From Tritonibacter aquimaris (GTDB taxonomy: Bacteria > Pseudomonadota > Alphaproteobacteria > Rhodobacterales > Rhodobacteraceae): DNA of 64,000 nt. The translations under genes were made by a program, and so were the position numbers. The DNA is taken from NCBI RefSeq assembly GCF_009617595.1, contig NZ_WIXK01000008.1, positions 62,001 through 126,000 of the forward strand, written 5' to 3'. The notes beneath the pieces are model-generated. The model worked only from the letters and a program-made list of their open reading frames with translations, made no database searches and had not been told where the DNA came from. The stretch's first letter is position 1. Each line of letters begins with the position of its first letter. Below are positions 35,649-44,520 of the stretch, one piece after another.

Positions 35649-36554
35649 ATGTCCAGACGCCATTATGAGATCCCCCCCTTCACCACGCTGGCCGTGTTTG
35701 AAGCTGCCGCCCGCCATATGAGCTTCAAAAACGCCGCGCAGGAATTATCCGTCACCCCGGGGGCAGTCAGCCATCAGATCAAGGCGCTCGAATCCGAGCT
35801 TGGCACCCAATTGTTCCTGCGCCAGCACCGTGGGGTGACGCTGACCAAAGATGGCGAAGCGCTGTTTGAAACCCTCGCCTCCAGCTTTGCCCAGATCTCA
35901 CAGCAGGTGGCCCGCATCCGCCAACCCAGCGAAGATCAGGCGGTGACAGTTGGCTCCACCACCGCGGTGGCCGCGCTCTGGCTGTCGCCCACGGTGATTG
36001 ATTTCTGGCGCGACCACCCGGAAACCAATGTGCATCAAGTGACCCAGGATCGCCCCTTCACCCAGGGCCAGAACCTTGATCTTTTCATCAACTACGGTCC
36101 CCCCGAAAGCCCGGCGCTCAGCCAGACGCCGATTTACCGCGATGAGCTGGTGCCGGTGGCCGCGCCACAACTGGCCGCCACCCTGAATGGGATCAGCCTC
36201 GAGGCGCTGGCCCAGCAACGTCTGATCCACCTGGAATCCGCCCTGCCCGCCTGGACGCGTTGGTCGGAATGGTTCGCCGGGCTGGGCTATGACGGCAAAA
36301 TCAATCAGGGATCGCGGGTCACCAGCTATTCGGTAGCGCTGCAATTTGCCCAACAGGGCGCAGGCATCGCTTTGGGCTGGCGTCGCCTTGTGGCCTCATT
36401 GGTGGATCGCGGCAAACTGGCGGTTGTCAGCCCCCACAGCCTGCCCGCCCCGCATCGGTTTCACCTCTGCGGCAAGCCCGATGCCAACCTCTCCCAAGGG
36501 GCGCGCGCGCTCAAATCCTGGCTGCTGGACAGCGCCTCTGGAAATTCAGGTTAG
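35649..36554 (+). CDS. LysR-family regulator of the betaine-demethylation locus
   Basis: A protein of 301 residues. The HTH is close to the N-terminus (FTTLAVFEAAARHMSFKNAA, then LSVTPGAVSHQIKALESELG), followed by a typical effector domain. It belongs to the GcvA-like subgroup. It sits between the divergent reductase gene and the Rieske oxygenase operon, a position from which it could control both. The inducer may be a betaine or its demethylation product (inference). Confidence 0.85.
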   Translation: MSRRHYEIPPFTTLAVFEAAARHMSFKNAAQELSVTPGAVSHQIKALESELGTQLFLRQHRGVTLTKDGEALFETLASSFAQISQQVARIRQPSEDQAVTVGSTTAVAALWLSPTVIDFWRDHPETNVHQVTQDRPFTQGQNLDLFINYGPPESPALSQTPIYRDELVPVAAPQLAATLNGISLEALAQQRLIHLESALPAWTRWSEWFAGLGYDGKINQGSRVTSYSVALQFAQQGAGIALGWRRLVASLVDRGKLAVVSPHSLPAPHRFHLCGKPDANLSQGARALKSWLLDSASGNSG

Positions 36555-36646
36555 ATCAATTCAACCGTAAATGAGCTTTTTCGATATTGAGCGGTTTCAC
36601 AAATATCTTTCATTAGGCGGGTGATACATCAGCCAGGGAAAGTTCG

Positions 36647-37804
36647 ATGAACCAACACAGCTCCTTATCTTCTGTCCTGCGCGACGTGAATACGGCCAAC
36701 GGGCTCCCCAACAACCATTACATCGATCCAGACACCTTTGCCGAAGAGCGTGACGCGGTGCTGTTTGCCAATTGGTCCGGCATTGGCTTTGGCAAAGACA
36801 TCCCAACCGCCGGTGATGCAAAGCCCGTGGATTTCCTTGGCATGCCGCTGCTTTTGGTCCGCGATCGCACCGGTGAAATCGGCGTGTTTCAAAACACCTG
36901 CCGCCACCGGGGCATGATCCTGGTGGACAAGCCGCAAAAGATCCGCGGCGCGATCCGCTGCCCCTATCACAGCTGGTGTTACGGTCTGAACGGCGAATTG
37001 CGCACCGCCCCCCATGTGGGCGGCCCGGGCCAGAACACCCATGAAGATCTCGATTTCTCCAAACTGGGCCTTGTGCGCATCCGCTCCTACGTCTGGCGCG
37101 ATGTGATCTTTGTCAATATCGACGGCAATGCACCCGAATTCGAAGAGGTCCACGGTGAGCTGATGCAGCGCTGGAAAGATTTCGACCAGCCGATGTATCA
37201 CGGCGGCGAAGGTGCATCGGTCTATCTTGAGCTGAATTCAAACTGGAAACTGGCGGTGGAAAACTACTGCGAAAGCTACCACCTGCCCTGGGTTCACCCC
37301 GGCCTCAACAGCTATTCCCGCCTCGAAGATCACTACAATATCAACGAATTGGGCAAATACTCAGGTCAGGGCACCTATGTCTATCGCCAGTTCGAAGGCG
37401 AAAACGGCGAAAAGCTCAAAGACTTCGACGATCTCAGCGAACAATGGAACGAAGGCGCAGAATACATCGTGGTCTACCCCAACACATTGATGGGCGTGCA
37501 GCGCGACCACGGTTTTGCCTTCCTGATCGATCCGGTCAGCCACGAAAAATCCTGCGAACGCATTGAACTTTACTACGCGCAAAAACCCGAAGACAGCCCC
37601 GAACACGAACCCCTGCGCGCACAAAACGCAGCGCTGTGGAAAACCGTGTTCGAAGAAGACGTCTTTGTGGTCGAAGGCATGCAAAAAGGCCGCCACGGGG
37701 TGAAATTTGATGGCGGTCGGTTCTCGCCTGCGATGGATGGCCCGACCCATTGTTTCCACCATTGGGTTGCAACCCAAATCGAAAAGGGCCGCGCAGAAGG
37801 ATGA
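36647..37804 (+). CDS. Rieske oxygenase alpha subunit (betaine N-demethylase type)
   Basis: A protein of 385 residues. Rieske cluster ligands are C85-x-H87 (NTCRHRG) and C105-x-x-H108 (RCPYHSW). The mononuclear iron histidines are H212 and H217 in ENYCESYHLPWVHPG. This resembles the GbcA/stachydrine-demethylase group, which removes N-methyl groups as formaldehyde. With hpbD downstream, hydroxyproline betaine or proline betaine is the most likely substrate. Electrons should come from the reductase at 34523-35467. Its stop overlaps the aldehyde dehydrogenase start. Confidence 0.87.
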   Translation: MNQHSSLSSVLRDVNTANGLPNNHYIDPDTFAEERDAVLFANWSGIGFGKDIPTAGDAKPVDFLGMPLLLVRDRTGEIGVFQNTCRHRGMILVDKPQKIRGAIRCPYHSWCYGLNGELRTAPHVGGPGQNTHEDLDFSKLGLVRIRSYVWRDVIFVNIDGNAPEFEEVHGELMQRWKDFDQPMYHGGEGASVYLELNSNWKLAVENYCESYHLPWVHPGLNSYSRLEDHYNINELGKYSGQGTYVYRQFEGENGEKLKDFDDLSEQWNEGAEYIVVYPNTLMGVQRDHGFAFLIDPVSHEKSCERIELYYAQKPEDSPEHEPLRAQNAALWKTVFEEDVFVVEGMQKGRHGVKFDGGRFSPAMDGPTHCFHHWVATQIEKGRAEG

Positions 37805-39252
37805 GCGATTTTCTAAAGGACGGTCTGGCCCGAAACTACCTCGCAGGATCCTGGGTCGAAGGCGACGCAGGCGCCCATCTCGCCGTCGAAGACCCCGGCA
37901 ACCTTGACCATGTCGCAGATTGCGCCAAGGCAGGCGAGGAGACCCTCGCCCATGCCCTGAACGCTGCGCGAACCTCGTTTGAACGCGGCGATCTTGCTGA
38001 TATGGCCCCATCCGAACGCGCACGTCTTATGCTGCGCATCGCAGGTGAAATCCGCAATATCGCAGATGAGGGCGCGCTGCTGCTTTGCCGTGAAAGCGGC
38101 AAAACCCTAGACGCGGCGCGCGATGAATTTATCGAAGCCGCCCAGTATTTTGAATATTACGGCGGTGTCGCCGACAAGATCGAAGGCAAATCCATCCCGC
38201 TGGGGCCGGATTACGTTGATTACACCATCTACGAACCCTTTGGCGTGTCGGCCCAGATCGTGCCGTGGAATTTCCCGGTGTCCATCGCCGCGCGTTCGCT
38301 TGCGCCCTCGATGGCTGCGGGCAATTCCACCATCATCAAATCCCCCGAGCTGGACCCGCTTGCGCTGGCGATGTTGGGGGTTGCGCTCGACCGCGCCGAG
38401 GTGCCCGCAGGCTCAGTGTCAATCCTCAACGGGATTGGCGCAGATCTTGGCGCGCGTCTGGTGGCCAGCTCTGAGGTGGATCAGATCGTGTTCACAGGTT
38501 CGGTGCCCACCGGCCAGCATATTCTGAAATCCGCCGCTGATACGGTGACACCGGCGCTGATGGAACTGGGTGGAAAATCCGCCGCCGTGGTGTTTGATGA
38601 CGCTGATCTCGACACGCTGATGACCAGCCTGCAAAGCGGCATTTTCTACAATGCCGGTCAGGTCTGTTCGGCGATGGCGCGGGTGCTGGTGCATCGCTCG
38701 ATCTATGATCAGGCGGTGGAACGCGCCGCTGCGCTGGCCAATGGGCTCAGCGTCGGTCACGGGCGTGACAATCCCGAACACACGCCGCTGATCTCGGCCC
38801 ATCAGCTTAATCAGGTGGAAACCATCACCCAGGCCGCGCGCCAAACCGGTGCCCGTGTGGCGGCCGGTGGCACCCGGCTTGATCGCGCCGGGCATTTTAT
38901 GGCCCCCACCATTTTGGCCGATGTGGATCCAAACAGCCCGGTGGCACAGCGCGAAATCTTTGGCCCGGTCACCTGTTTCACCCCGTTTGACAGCGAAGCT
39001 GACGCCATTGCCCTGGCCAATGGCACCGAATTTGGTCTGGTCGCCGGTATTTTCACCCGCGATCTTGCCCGCGCCCATCGGGTGGCGCGCAAACTGCGTG
39101 CGGGTCAGGTTTTTGTAAACGAATGGTTCGCCGGCGGCATTTCCACCCCCTTTGGGGGCGTGGGCAAATCCGGCTTTGGCCGCGAAAAAGGGCTTGAGGC
39201 GCTTTATAACTACGTGCGCACCAAGAATATCGCGATTTCGCTGAAAGGCTGA
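37801..39252 (+). CDS. NAD(P)-dependent aldehyde dehydrogenase
   Basis: A protein of 483 residues with the ALDH landmarks PWNFPVSIAARSLAPSMAAG, the catalytic Glu in MELGGKSAAVVFDDAD and the catalytic Cys in YNAGQVCSAMARV. The ATG at 37801 overlaps the oxygenase stop (ATGA). In this operon it may oxidise formaldehyde-derived or semialdehyde intermediates, such as 2-oxoglutarate semialdehyde from hydroxyproline; the substrate is inferred only from context. Confidence 0.9.
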   Translation: MSDFLKDGLARNYLAGSWVEGDAGAHLAVEDPGNLDHVADCAKAGEETLAHALNAARTSFERGDLADMAPSERARLMLRIAGEIRNIADEGALLLCRESGKTLDAARDEFIEAAQYFEYYGGVADKIEGKSIPLGPDYVDYTIYEPFGVSAQIVPWNFPVSIAARSLAPSMAAGNSTIIKSPELDPLALAMLGVALDRAEVPAGSVSILNGIGADLGARLVASSEVDQIVFTGSVPTGQHILKSAADTVTPALMELGGKSAAVVFDDADLDTLMTSLQSGIFYNAGQVCSAMARVLVHRSIYDQAVERAAALANGLSVGHGRDNPEHTPLISAHQLNQVETITQAARQTGARVAAGGTRLDRAGHFMAPTILADVDPNSPVAQREIFGPVTCFTPFDSEADAIALANGTEFGLVAGIFTRDLARAHRVARKLRAGQVFVNEWFAGGISTPFGGVGKSGFGREKGLEALYNYVRTKNIAISLKG

Positions 39253-39254
39253 CC

Positions 39255-39494
39255 GTGGAGAGTGACACGCTTGATACCCAATTGCTGCAGGCACATGCGG
39301 ACAACGATGTGCCTGCTCTGATGCGCCTTTATCACGAGGCCTTCAAACAGGCAGAGGCGCGCCAAGACCATGATGCCGCCTGTTTCTATCTCACCCATGC
39401 CTTTGTTTTTGCGCTCGAATATGGCGCACCCGAGGCAGATGAGCTCAATCGTCAACTTGTTGAACGTGGCCGCGCCCATCGCCTGACGTTTTAA
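39255..39494 (+). CDS. Small conserved-looking helical protein in the hpb operon
   Basis: A protein of 79 residues from a GTG two bases after the aldehyde dehydrogenase stop and 32 bases before hpbD. It is rich in Ala, Glu, Asp and Leu, with no signal peptide or membrane segment, and predicted to be mostly helical ([36 protein letters not shown]). The tight spacing and ordinary codon use support it being real. The alternating helices suggest a TPR-like fold. Function is unknown. Confidence 0.7.
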   Translation: MESDTLDTQLLQAHADNDVPALMRLYHEAFKQAEARQDHDAACFYLTHAFVFALEYGAPEADELNRQLVERGRAHRLTF

Positions 39495-39526
39495 CTGTCC
39501 CCCGGCACACCCATTGCGAGACACAG

Positions 39527-40636
39527 ATGAAAATCACCGAAATCCATATCTACGCCCACGATCTCCCGGTTGAAAACGGCCCCTACACCATGGCCAGCGG
39601 TGCGGTCTGGGCGCTTGATACCACGTTGGTGAAACTGGTGTCTTCCACCGGTCATGTGGGCTGGGGCGAAACTTGCCCGATCGGCCCCACCTATGCCGAG
39701 GCCCACGCCGACGGCGCGCGCGCCGCGCTGAACCTGCTGGCCAAAAGTCTGATCGGCAGCGATATCACCCCCGGCCAACTGCGCCGCAAGATGGACAGCC
39801 TGCTTACCGGGCACAATTACGCCAAAGCGGCGCTTGATATTGCTGCTTATGATCTTTTTGGCAAAACGCTTGGGGTCAATGTTGCTGATCTGCTCGGCGG
39901 GGCCGAAACCAATCGCGTGCCCTCTTATTACGCGACTGGTGTGGGCGCGCCCGATGATATTGCCCGCCTTGCACGTGAAAAACACGACGAAGGCTACCCC
40001 CGCCTGCAAATCAAGGTCGGCGGCCGCCCGGTGGAGATTGACATCGAAACCATCACCAAAGTCTGGGAAGTGGTCAAAGACACCGGTATGCGGCTCGCCG
40101 TAGATGGCAACCGCGGCTGGACCACCCGCGACGCCCTGCGCGTCAGCCGCGAGCTGCCCCATATCCCCTTTGTGATGGAACAGCCCTGTAACACCTATCA
40201 GGATCTGGAAAAAATCCGCCCGCAGGTCAATCACGGCATCTATATGGATGAAAACAGCGTTGATCTGAACACGGTGATTTCCGCCGTGGGCACCGATCTG
40301 GTGGATGGTTTTGGCATGAAAGTCACCCGTATCGGCGGCCTCACCCCAATGCGCAGCTTCCGCGACATCTGCGAAGCGCGCAACATTCCCCACACCTGCG
40401 ATGACAGCTGGGGCGGTGATATTATTGCCGCCGCCTGCACCCAGATCGGCGCAACCGTCAAACCCGACCTCTGCGAAGGGGTCTGGCTTGCAGCCCCTTA
40501 CATCATAGGCAATTATGATCCTGAAAACGGCGTCAAAATCATCGACGGCCATATCAACCGCCCCACCGGCCCCGGCCTTGGCGTCACCCCCGATGAAAGC
40601 CGCTTTGGCGCACCGATTGCATCATTCGGAGGCTAA
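39527..40636 (+). CDS. hpbD: 4-hydroxyproline betaine 2-epimerase (enolase superfamily)
   Basis: A protein of 369 residues of the muconate-lactonising subgroup of the enolase superfamily. The start ([31 protein letters not shown]) and the end ([11 protein letters not shown]) match the HpbD epimerases described from marine Rhodobacteraceae. The two acid/base lysines fall at K163 (LQIKVGG) and K265 ([11 protein letters not shown]), with metal ligands D193, E218 and D241. It interconverts trans- and cis-4-hydroxyproline betaine, linking an osmolyte to catabolism through the neighbouring demethylase. Confidence 0.9.
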   Translation: MKITEIHIYAHDLPVENGPYTMASGAVWALDTTLVKLVSSTGHVGWGETCPIGPTYAEAHADGARAALNLLAKSLIGSDITPGQLRRKMDSLLTGHNYAKAALDIAAYDLFGKTLGVNVADLLGGAETNRVPSYYATGVGAPDDIARLAREKHDEGYPRLQIKVGGRPVEIDIETITKVWEVVKDTGMRLAVDGNRGWTTRDALRVSRELPHIPFVMEQPCNTYQDLEKIRPQVNHGIYMDENSVDLNTVISAVGTDLVDGFGMKVTRIGGLTPMRSFRDICEARNIPHTCDDSWGGDIIAAACTQIGATVKPDLCEGVWLAAPYIIGNYDPENGVKIIDGHINRPTGPGLGVTPDESRFGAPIASFGG

Positions 40637-40640
40637 CGCC

Positions 40641-41729
40641 ATGATCCCTGAAACCATGAAAGCGGTGCTGCTCACCGGTCACGGCGGGTTTGATAAGCTG
40701 GAATTTCGCAAAGATGTTGCCACGCCCCAACCTGCCGCAGGCGAAGTGCTGATCCGCGTCGCCGCCGCAGGTGTGAACAACACAGATATCAACACCCGCA
40801 TCGGCTGGTACTCCAAGGCGGTGACCACAGATACCGAAACCGGCGGGGCCGCAGGTTTTGACAGTGTTGATAATGATGATGCCAGCTGGTCTGGCGTGCC
40901 GCTCAGCTTTCCACGTATTCAGGGTGCGGATGTCTGCGGCCATATCGTAGCGGTGGGGGCAGATGTCGATCCCACCCGCATCGGTGAACGGGTGATCGTA
41001 CGCAATATGCTGCGCAGCTATGTGGATTACCGCCCCTTTGAATGCTGGACCATCGGCAGCGAATGCGATGGCGGTTTTGCCCAATATTGCAAGGCCCCGG
41101 CGCGCGAAACCCATGCGGTCAACTGTGACTGGTCCGATGCGGAACTTGCCGCCATCCCCTGCGCCTATTCCACCGCCGAAGGCATGTTGCACCGCGCCAA
41201 TCTGGGGGCGGAAACCGTGCTGATCACCGGCGCGTCCGGCGGGGTTGGCTCTGCCGCGGTGCAGCTCGCCAAACGGCGCGGCGCCACGGTGATTGCGCTG
41301 TGTTCCGCTAGCAAAATCAATGAGGTCAAAGGGCTTGGCGCCGATCGCATTCTTGATCGCAACGCAGATCTTGTGGCCGAGCTGGGCAAGGGATCGGTTG
41401 ATGTGGTGGTGGATCTGGTTGCAGGCCCGCAATGGCCCGCCCTGCTTGAAGTGCTGCGCCAGGGCGGCCGTTACGCCACCGCCGGTGCCATTGCCGGGCC
41501 AATCTGCGAAATCGACATCCGCACGCTGTATCTCAAGGATCTCACCCTGTTTGGCTGCACCTTTCAGGACGACATCGTGTTTGAAAACCTTGTGCGCTAC
41601 ATCGAGGCTGGTGAAATCCGCCCCAAAGTCGCCGCCACCTACCCGCTCGAGGATATCGCCCGCGCCCAGGAAGATTTCCTAGCGAAAAAACACACCGGCC
41701 AGCTGGTGCTGCTGCCACCGCAGGACTAA
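40641..41729 (+). CDS. MDR-family quinone-oxidoreductase-like dehydrogenase
   Basis: A protein of 362 residues of the medium-chain dehydrogenase/reductase superfamily. The N-terminal substrate domain starts MKAVLLTGHGGFDKLEF and contains GVNNTDINTRIGWY. The Rossmann motif is VLITGASGGVGSAAVQLAKRRG. No structural-zinc cysteine cluster is obvious, which favours the NADPH quinone reductase/zeta-crystallin side. GGAGG lies 8 bases before the ATG. It is the last gene of the hpbD operon; its role there is not known. Confidence 0.85.
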   Translation: MIPETMKAVLLTGHGGFDKLEFRKDVATPQPAAGEVLIRVAAAGVNNTDINTRIGWYSKAVTTDTETGGAAGFDSVDNDDASWSGVPLSFPRIQGADVCGHIVAVGADVDPTRIGERVIVRNMLRSYVDYRPFECWTIGSECDGGFAQYCKAPARETHAVNCDWSDAELAAIPCAYSTAEGMLHRANLGAETVLITGASGGVGSAAVQLAKRRGATVIALCSASKINEVKGLGADRILDRNADLVAELGKGSVDVVVDLVAGPQWPALLEVLRQGGRYATAGAIAGPICEIDIRTLYLKDLTLFGCTFQDDIVFENLVRYIEAGEIRPKVAATYPLEDIARAQEDFLAKKHTGQLVLLPPQD

Positions 41730-41755
41730 TCACAGCCCCCCATCTCGAAGCTGTT

Positions 41756-42796
41756 TCAGATCGGGTTGCGCTCGGCAAATTTGCGGAAAAACGCCAAAAA
41801 CGCCTTATCAGGGTCTTTGGGCGCGTCTTTATCCTGCGCCCAGGCCCGCCATTCAGACTCTACATGATAGATGTCATAGCCGGGAAATCGCAGCTTGGCG
41901 GTTTCATAGGTTTCGGTGCGCAACGCTTCCCCTGCCCGCGCGAGCCAGGCCGGACGTGGCTTCACTTCAGCAACCTGCGCCACTTCCACCACCGCTTCCA
42001 CCCGGCCCTCACGGCGCGCCTTGCGGCCCACTTTGGAATACTCCAGCTCACGATCGACCGCCGATTGCCCTTCGGCATTTTTGCGCGTCCAGGCCAGCAC
42101 AACCCCCGCCACCCGCCGCCCTTCTTTGTAGGGCGTGATCGACACGTTGTAATCTGACAGCACATTCACCTCTTCAACGGCGGGTTTCAGCGCCCTCAGC
42201 TGCAGGTTCGACCAGGTGGTCAGCTTGCCCTTGGGCACCCCCAGAATGCCGCGTAGCTCCTCAAGGGTGAATTTATCCGAGGATTTGAACCGCAGATTGC
42301 CGCGCTTTTGCACCATCTCATAGAGCGTCAGCGCATATTTCGACGACAGGGCAAACATCACCTCTTTTTGCAGCCGCGCAAACACGGTGGAGTTTTTGAT
42401 AATCCGCCGCAGCGCCCGCGGGATCTCATAATAGAGCATCCCATCAGGCTGTTCTAATTCGATGTTGCCACCCAAAAGCTGCACCCGTTCAATCGCCGGT
42501 TCGCCATCTTTCAGCACCGACACTTTCACAATCGCCCGCATCAGGCGTTCAACCGATTCCCCAATGCGATCGTTGGAATTATGCGTGCCCCGCAGCGTCG
42601 CCTTTGACACATGATGCACCACCGGTTTGTCGATCTCATCCCAGGCGTGTTCCAGCATCAGGTTGTAAATGCGCCGATCATTCAGCGTCAGCGGCGTAAC
42701 CTCCACCAGATCCACCAATTCACCGGGTTTGATCAGCGAGTCCGCATTTGGTTTTGCATCCAAACTGCTATAGGGTTTCTTGGTCTCTTCCGCCAT
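41756..42796 (-). CDS. Plasmid replication initiator protein (Rep_3/RepB-like)
   Basis: A protein of 346 residues. The N-terminal winged-helix region (LVEVTPLTLNDRRIYNLMLE, then GESVERLMRAIV) and the conserved RLQKEVMFALSSKYALTLYE are typical of initiators on roseobacter extrachromosomal replicons. It should bind the iterons at 42.8-43.1 kb just upstream of its own start and open the origin. It is divergent from parA. Which roseobacter replicase class it belongs to cannot be settled here. Confidence 0.87.
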   Translation of the reverse strand: MAEETKKPYSSLDAKPNADSLIKPGELVDLVEVTPLTLNDRRIYNLMLEHAWDEIDKPVVHHVSKATLRGTHNSNDRIGESVERLMRAIVKVSVLKDGEPAIERVQLLGGNIELEQPDGMLYYEIPRALRRIIKNSTVFARLQKEVMFALSSKYALTLYEMVQKRGNLRFKSSDKFTLEELRGILGVPKGKLTTWSNLQLRALKPAVEEVNVLSDYNVSITPYKEGRRVAGVVLAWTRKNAEGQSAVDRELEYSKVGRKARREGRVEAVVEVAQVAEVKPRPAWLARAGEALRTETYETAKLRFPGYDIYHVESEWRAWAQDKDAPKDPDKAFLAFFRKFAERNPI

Positions 42797-43317
42797 TTGT
42801 GACGCTTACATCCAACTCTTACTTTTTGTACGTTTCGTTGTAAGAAAAAATCCAGCGGGGGTCAAATCTTTCGCGCCCTCTCTCAAGAAGGCACCCAAAA
42901 TGTAAGTTTAAAACCCGTCACGGGCGGCAAGTGTAAGCGCCAGCGAGACGCCAAATGAATCAAAACAAAGGGTTTTTTAGACCCTGATACCACCCCATCC
43001 GAATCGTAAGCTTTTCCCACCCAATCCGTAAGAGTTGCCATCCCAATCTGTAAGTTTTACCACCCGATATGTAAGGTTAAGCGGTAAAATACTATATCTT
43101 TCAATCAGATAGCTCCTACGAACACTTGAACCAAAAGAATCAGAACAAGCCGTTCAAGGCACAGATACCCTCATAAATGTCACCCCACAGAGCGATTTCC
43201 ACGAATCGCGCCATATCTTTGTTGCGGTGGCGGGTAATTTTTGAAAAAACTCTATTATCAAAAGCAGTTTTGCCTTTTCAGCGAAACAGAGCAAAAAATC
43301 AAAAATTGTGAGGCACA
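42797..43317. other. Replication origin region with iterons between rep and parA
   Basis: This 521-base gene-free, AT-rich stretch holds many copies of a GTAAG-centred motif. Inverted copies (CTTAC) lie at 42805 and 42818, and direct copies at 42840, 42902, 42932, 43006, 43028, 43050 and 43071. The promoters of the divergent rep and parA genes must also lie here. Layout, repeats and flanking genes identify an iteron-controlled origin with copy-number control. Confidence 0.8.
42985..43082 (+). repeat. Tandem array of four ~22-bp iterons
   Basis: Four tandem units of the form CCAYCC-AAT-(C/T)-GTAAG, with GTAAG at 43006, 43028, 43050 and 43071, a period of 22, 22 and 21 bases. The units are imperfect: examples are CCACCCAATCCGTAAG and CATCCCAATCTGTAAG. 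A spacing near two helical turns would place Rep monomers or dimers on one face of the DNA. Confidence 0.8.
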
Positions 43318-44520
43318 ATGGCCGATCCAATTCTCCCACCCATCTCTCTGGATGATCTGGAGATCCTCTCCAACCGTGCAACCTCTGTCATTGATCGCCT
43401 GCGCGATCAGGTCTTTGCCCCCGGCACTCAGAAATCGCTGGATGTCAGGTTCAATGTTCGCACCGCCGCGCAAATGGTCGGCCGTTCGGAAACCTTGATC
43501 CGTGATGCTGAGAAAGAAGGCCGTTTGCCGGAACCGGAAAAGGACGAAAAAACCGGACGGCGCAAAGGCTACGCGTTGCATGAGATCAACAACATGCGCG
43601 AGATCTTTGGCACCCTGCCCCATCGCGCCTCTGATGATGATGCTTTGGTGCTGGCGGTGCAAAACTTCAAAGGTGGTGTTGGTAAATCCACCCTGGTCAC
43701 CCATCTGTCGCAATATCTGGCGCTGCAGGGCTACCGCGTCTGTGTGATCGATTGCGACAGCCAGGCTTCGACCACCTCTATCTTTGGGCTCAACCCTGAT
43801 ATCGACATCGACGAAGACGAAGAGACGCTTTATCCCTTCTTCCGTCATGGCGGCCCGCAGGATCTGCGCTATGCGCTGCGTGCCACCTATTGGCCCGGCA
43901 TCGCGATGATCGCCGCCAACCTTGGTCTTTATGATGCGGAATATGAACTGGCCGGCCGGATGGCTCGCGAAAGCGGTTTTGTGCTGGATCGCCTGCGCGA
44001 AGGTATCAATTCGATCCGCGACCATTTTGATATTATCCTGCTGGATCCGCCGCCCGCACTGGGGATGATTTCGCTGTCAGTGCTGCGTGCGGCTGACTCG
44101 ATATTAGTCCCTACTCCCCCCAATAATGTCGATTTTGGCTCGACTGTGCACTTCCTCAAAATGATGACAAGCACCCTGACAGAACTGGAAAGCGTGGGGG
44201 GTACGCATGGTTATAAGTTTGTTAAGATCCTTGCGACCAAAATGAATGACAGCAAGTCGGCGCATGTGGCCATCAAACGGATGATGGATGCGGTTTTTGC
44301 CGGTGACATGCTGCAATCCGTGCTCAAAGATTCTGCTGAAATCGACAATGCCACCGCCAATTTGCAAACGGTCTATGAGCTGACCGGCGCGGGCGTGCGC
44401 AGTGAAACCCACAAACGGTGCCGGGCCTATCTGGATTCAATCGGACGCGAAGTTGAGATTCTGATGCGCAAGACCTGGCCCAGCCAACGCGAAGCACTCA
44501 GCCGGGAGGGGCTGCTATGA
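43318..44520 (+). CDS. parA: Plasmid partition ATPase ParA
   Basis: A protein of 400 residues. An N-terminal DNA-binding region (FNVRTAAQMVGRSETLIRDA) precedes the deviant Walker A KGGVGKST (residues 118-125) and the later motif FDIILLDPPPALG. This is the long, type Ia-like ParA that both drives partition and represses its own operon. It overlaps parB by four bases. It is divergent from the rep gene across the origin. Confidence 0.95.
   Translation: MADPILPPISLDDLEILSNRATSVIDRLRDQVFAPGTQKSLDVRFNVRTAAQMVGRSETLIRDAEKEGRLPEPEKDEKTGRRKGYALHEINNMREIFGTLPHRASDDDALVLAVQNFKGGVGKSTLVTHLSQYLALQGYRVCVIDCDSQASTTSIFGLNPDIDIDEDEETLYPFFRHGGPQDLRYALRATYWPGIAMIAANLGLYDAEYELAGRMARESGFVLDRLREGINSIRDHFDIILLDPPPALGMISLSVLRAADSILVPTPPNNVDFGSTVHFLKMMTSTLTELESVGGTHGYKFVKILATKMNDSKSAHVAIKRMMDAVFAGDMLQSVLKDSAEIDNATANLQTVYELTGAGVRSETHKRCRAYLDSIGREVEILMRKTWPSQREALSREGLL

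Noticed and set aside
37801-39252. Calling the aldehyde dehydrogenase betaine-aldehyde dehydrogenase
   Set aside because: Family motifs do not separate ALDH substrates; context favours a semialdehyde or one-carbon aldehyde, so only the family is given.
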